In this document: positions 62,777 to 64,000 of the stretch, in pieces
Numbering within the stretch: the first letter of the stretch is position 1
Layout: each line of letters begins with the position of its first letter
Translations under genes and position numbers: made by a program
The notes under the pieces: generated by a model
What the model saw: only the letters and a program-made list of their open reading frames with translations
The model's database searches: none
What the model was told of the DNA's origin: nothing
DNA from: Streptomyces sp. NBC_01197
GTDB lineage: Bacteria > Actinomycetota > Actinomycetes > Streptomycetales > Streptomycetaceae
Reading direction: 5' to 3'
DNA: 64,000 nt
NCBI RefSeq assembly: GCF_036010505.1
Contig: NZ_CP108569.1
Span: 4,827,001-4,891,000 of the forward strand

Positions 62777-62997
62777 GGCGGGATCCTTGTCCTGGTGGGA
62801 GAAGGGGTGGCGGAAGGACGGCGTGCGCCGGTGCGCGAGGGCGCCCCGGCAGCCGTTCCATTCCCGCTCACCTGTGGTTCATGCGTACGGGACGGGGTCG
62901 TGCGTACGGGAGCGTCTCCGGGCACGGGTGGTCCCTGCGGACGCGAAGTCACGGCCCGTCCCGGCCGCGAACTCACGGCCCGTCCCGGCCGGACGGC
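62777..62997. other. pncB-pncA spacer
   Basis: This 221-base gap contains two direct copies of TCACGGCCCGTCCCGGCC (about 62948 and 62973), 25 bases apart, close to the pncB stop. I see no gene. A promoter for pncA would be here but no clear hexamer stands out. Confidence 0.4.
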
Positions 62998-64000
62998 TCA
63001 GATGTACTCGGTGGGGATGACCGGCTCGCCCCGGGAGAGCTGGAAGGCCGACATGGGCAGGGTGGCCCGGACGGCCAGATGACGCTCGCGCACCGTGTCC
63101 AGCGATTCACGTTCGATGACCTCGCCGCCCTTGATCAGCTTCACCAGGAGCTCCTGGTCCGTCAGCTCCGGCGGCACCTGGCCGGTGCCGATCACCTCGG
63201 CCGCGGCGATCCCGTCGGCGTCGGCCCTGCGCGCCGCCCACTTGCGGCCGCCGCGTGACGTCTTGGCGCCCAGCGACTTCTTCGCCACCGGCTGGAGTGG
63301 GGCCTGCGGGTCGGCGGACGTGGCGCGGGCCACCAGCTTGTAGACCATGGAACAGGTGGGGTGCCCGCTGCCGGTGACGAGCTGGGTGCCGACCCCGTAC
63401 GCGTCGACGGGCGCGGCGGCCAGCGAGGCGATGGCGTACTCGTCCAGGTCTGACGTGACCACGATCTTCGTCTCGGTGGCCCCCATCGCGTCCAGCTGCT
63501 GGCGGACCTTGTGCGCGACGAGCAGCAGGTCCCCGGAGTCGATACGCACCGCGCCGAGACCGGGACCGGCCACCTCGACGGCGGTACGGACCGCTTCGGC
63601 CACGTCGTAGGTGTCGACCAGCAGGGTGGTGTCCCCGCCCAGCGAAGCGACCTGGGCGGTGAACGCCTGCCGCTCGTCGTCGTGGAGCAGGGTGAAGGCG
63701 TGGGCGCTGGTGCCGACGGTGGGGATGCCGTACCGGAATCCGGCCGCCAGGTCCGAGGTGGTGGAGAAACCGCCGACGTACGCGGCGCGGGCCGACGCGA
63801 CGGCCGCCAGCTCGTGGGTACGCCGGGCGCCCATCTCGATCAGCGGCCGGCCGCCGGCCGCCGCGTTCATCCGGGAGGCCGCCGCCGCGATGGCCGAGTC
63901 GTGGTTGAGGATCGAGAGGATCACCGTCTCCAGGAGCACGCACTCGGCGAAGGAGCCCTCGACCCGCAGGACGGGCGAGCCCGGGAAGTACACCTCGCCC
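62998..64000 (-). CDS. pncB: nicotinate phosphoribosyltransferase, N-terminus beyond window
   Basis: The visible 333 or so C-terminal residues run from GEVYFPGSPVLRVEG to the TGA at 62998. The core has AAAGGRPLIEMGARRTHELAA (key MGARRTHEL), LAAGFRYGIPTVGTSAHAFTLLHDD (key GTSAHAFTLLHDDE, where the family's active-site histidine sits), VRIDSGDLLLVAHKVR, and DLDEYAIASLAA. It makes nicotinate mononucleotide from nicotinate and PRPP. The first 100 or so residues and start codon are outside the window. pncA is 221 bases downstream. Confidence 0.93.
   Translation of the reverse strand, partial: GEVYFPGSPVLRVEGSFAECVLLETVILSILNHDSAIAAAASRMNAAAGGRPLIEMGARRTHELAAVASARAAYVGGFSTTSDLAAGFRYGIPTVGTSAHAFTLLHDDERQAFTAQVASLGGDTTLLVDTYDVAEAVRTAVEVAGPGLGAVRIDSGDLLLVAHKVRQQLDAMGATETKIVVTSDLDEYAIASLAAAPVDAYGVGTQLVTGSGHPTCSMVYKLVARATSADPQAPLQPVAKKSLGAKTSRGGRKWAARRADADGIAAAEVIGTGQVPPELTDQELLVKLIKGGEVIERESLDTVRERHLAVRATLPMSAFQLSRGEPVIPTEYI

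Overview
The window is chromosomal DNA of a Streptomyces-type actinomycete. It is GC-rich, with GTG and TTG starts and tightly packed operons joined by 4-base ATGA or GTGA overlaps. Marker genes include a geosmin synthase, an SsgA-like sporulation protein, DUF3039, a HemD/winged-helix regulator (NnaR type), a HelD-type RNA polymerase ATPase and a filamentous-actinomycete gas vesicle cluster. From memory, and not checked by a search, the backbone order (matAB-like genes, nnaR, helD, malic enzyme, hup, murA, and later hppD, ssgG, RDD proteins, pncA, pncB) matches the SCO2964 to SCO2917 stretch of S. coelicolor. Several blocks look added to or rearranged within that backbone.

Layout. 1-2329: an MFS exporter cut by the left edge and a divergent LysR regulator. 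2451-6692: a putative exopolysaccharide operon (anchored low-complexity protein, deacetylase/glycosyltransferase fusion, membrane acyltransferase). 6873-11900: NnaR-like regulator, GNAT enzyme, CGNR zinc-finger regulator, HelD-like motor. 11901-17723: a candidate small RNA, malic enzyme, HU, MurA, YqgE, DUF3039. 17929-19647: a GH20 hexosaminidase. 19936-24949: a three-gene molybdenum hydroxylase operon. 25171-27378: geosmin synthase. 27551-30467: DUF1269, two DUF1990 proteins, a small membrane protein, tRNA-Cys and tandem copies of its 3' end. 30670-34315: MFS exporter, Doc toxin remnant, XPB-like helicase.

34354-37203 (minus strand) is the most interesting accessory block. A WXG100-like protein overlaps a 388-residue protein with a C-terminal RNase A-like CdiA-CT toxin domain, followed by a two-part protein with a CdiI_2-like immunity domain and an unrecognised protein. 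This looks like a type VII-associated polymorphic toxin cassette. 37433-41280 is rich in regulators: MarR with twin palindromic operators next to a VOC protein, an alpha/beta hydrolase, an XRE/MmyB-type regulator with a duplicated translation start, and IclR. 41385-46641: a secreted Lon-like protease and an osmoprotectant ABC operon led by an AsnC gene, divergent from hppD (46786-47931).

48008-54040 is a gas vesicle locus. gvpO-A-F-G-J-L-S-K runs rightward, while an Asp23/Gls24 protein, a GvpY-like protein and a GvpZ-like START protein run leftward from a shared divergent region. 54125-64000 returns to backbone: a glycolate oxidase-type flavoprotein, SsgG-like protein, two RDD membrane proteins, a secreted M6 metalloprotease, a small unknown protein, nicotinamidase and the 3' part of nicotinate phosphoribosyltransferase, cut by the right edge.
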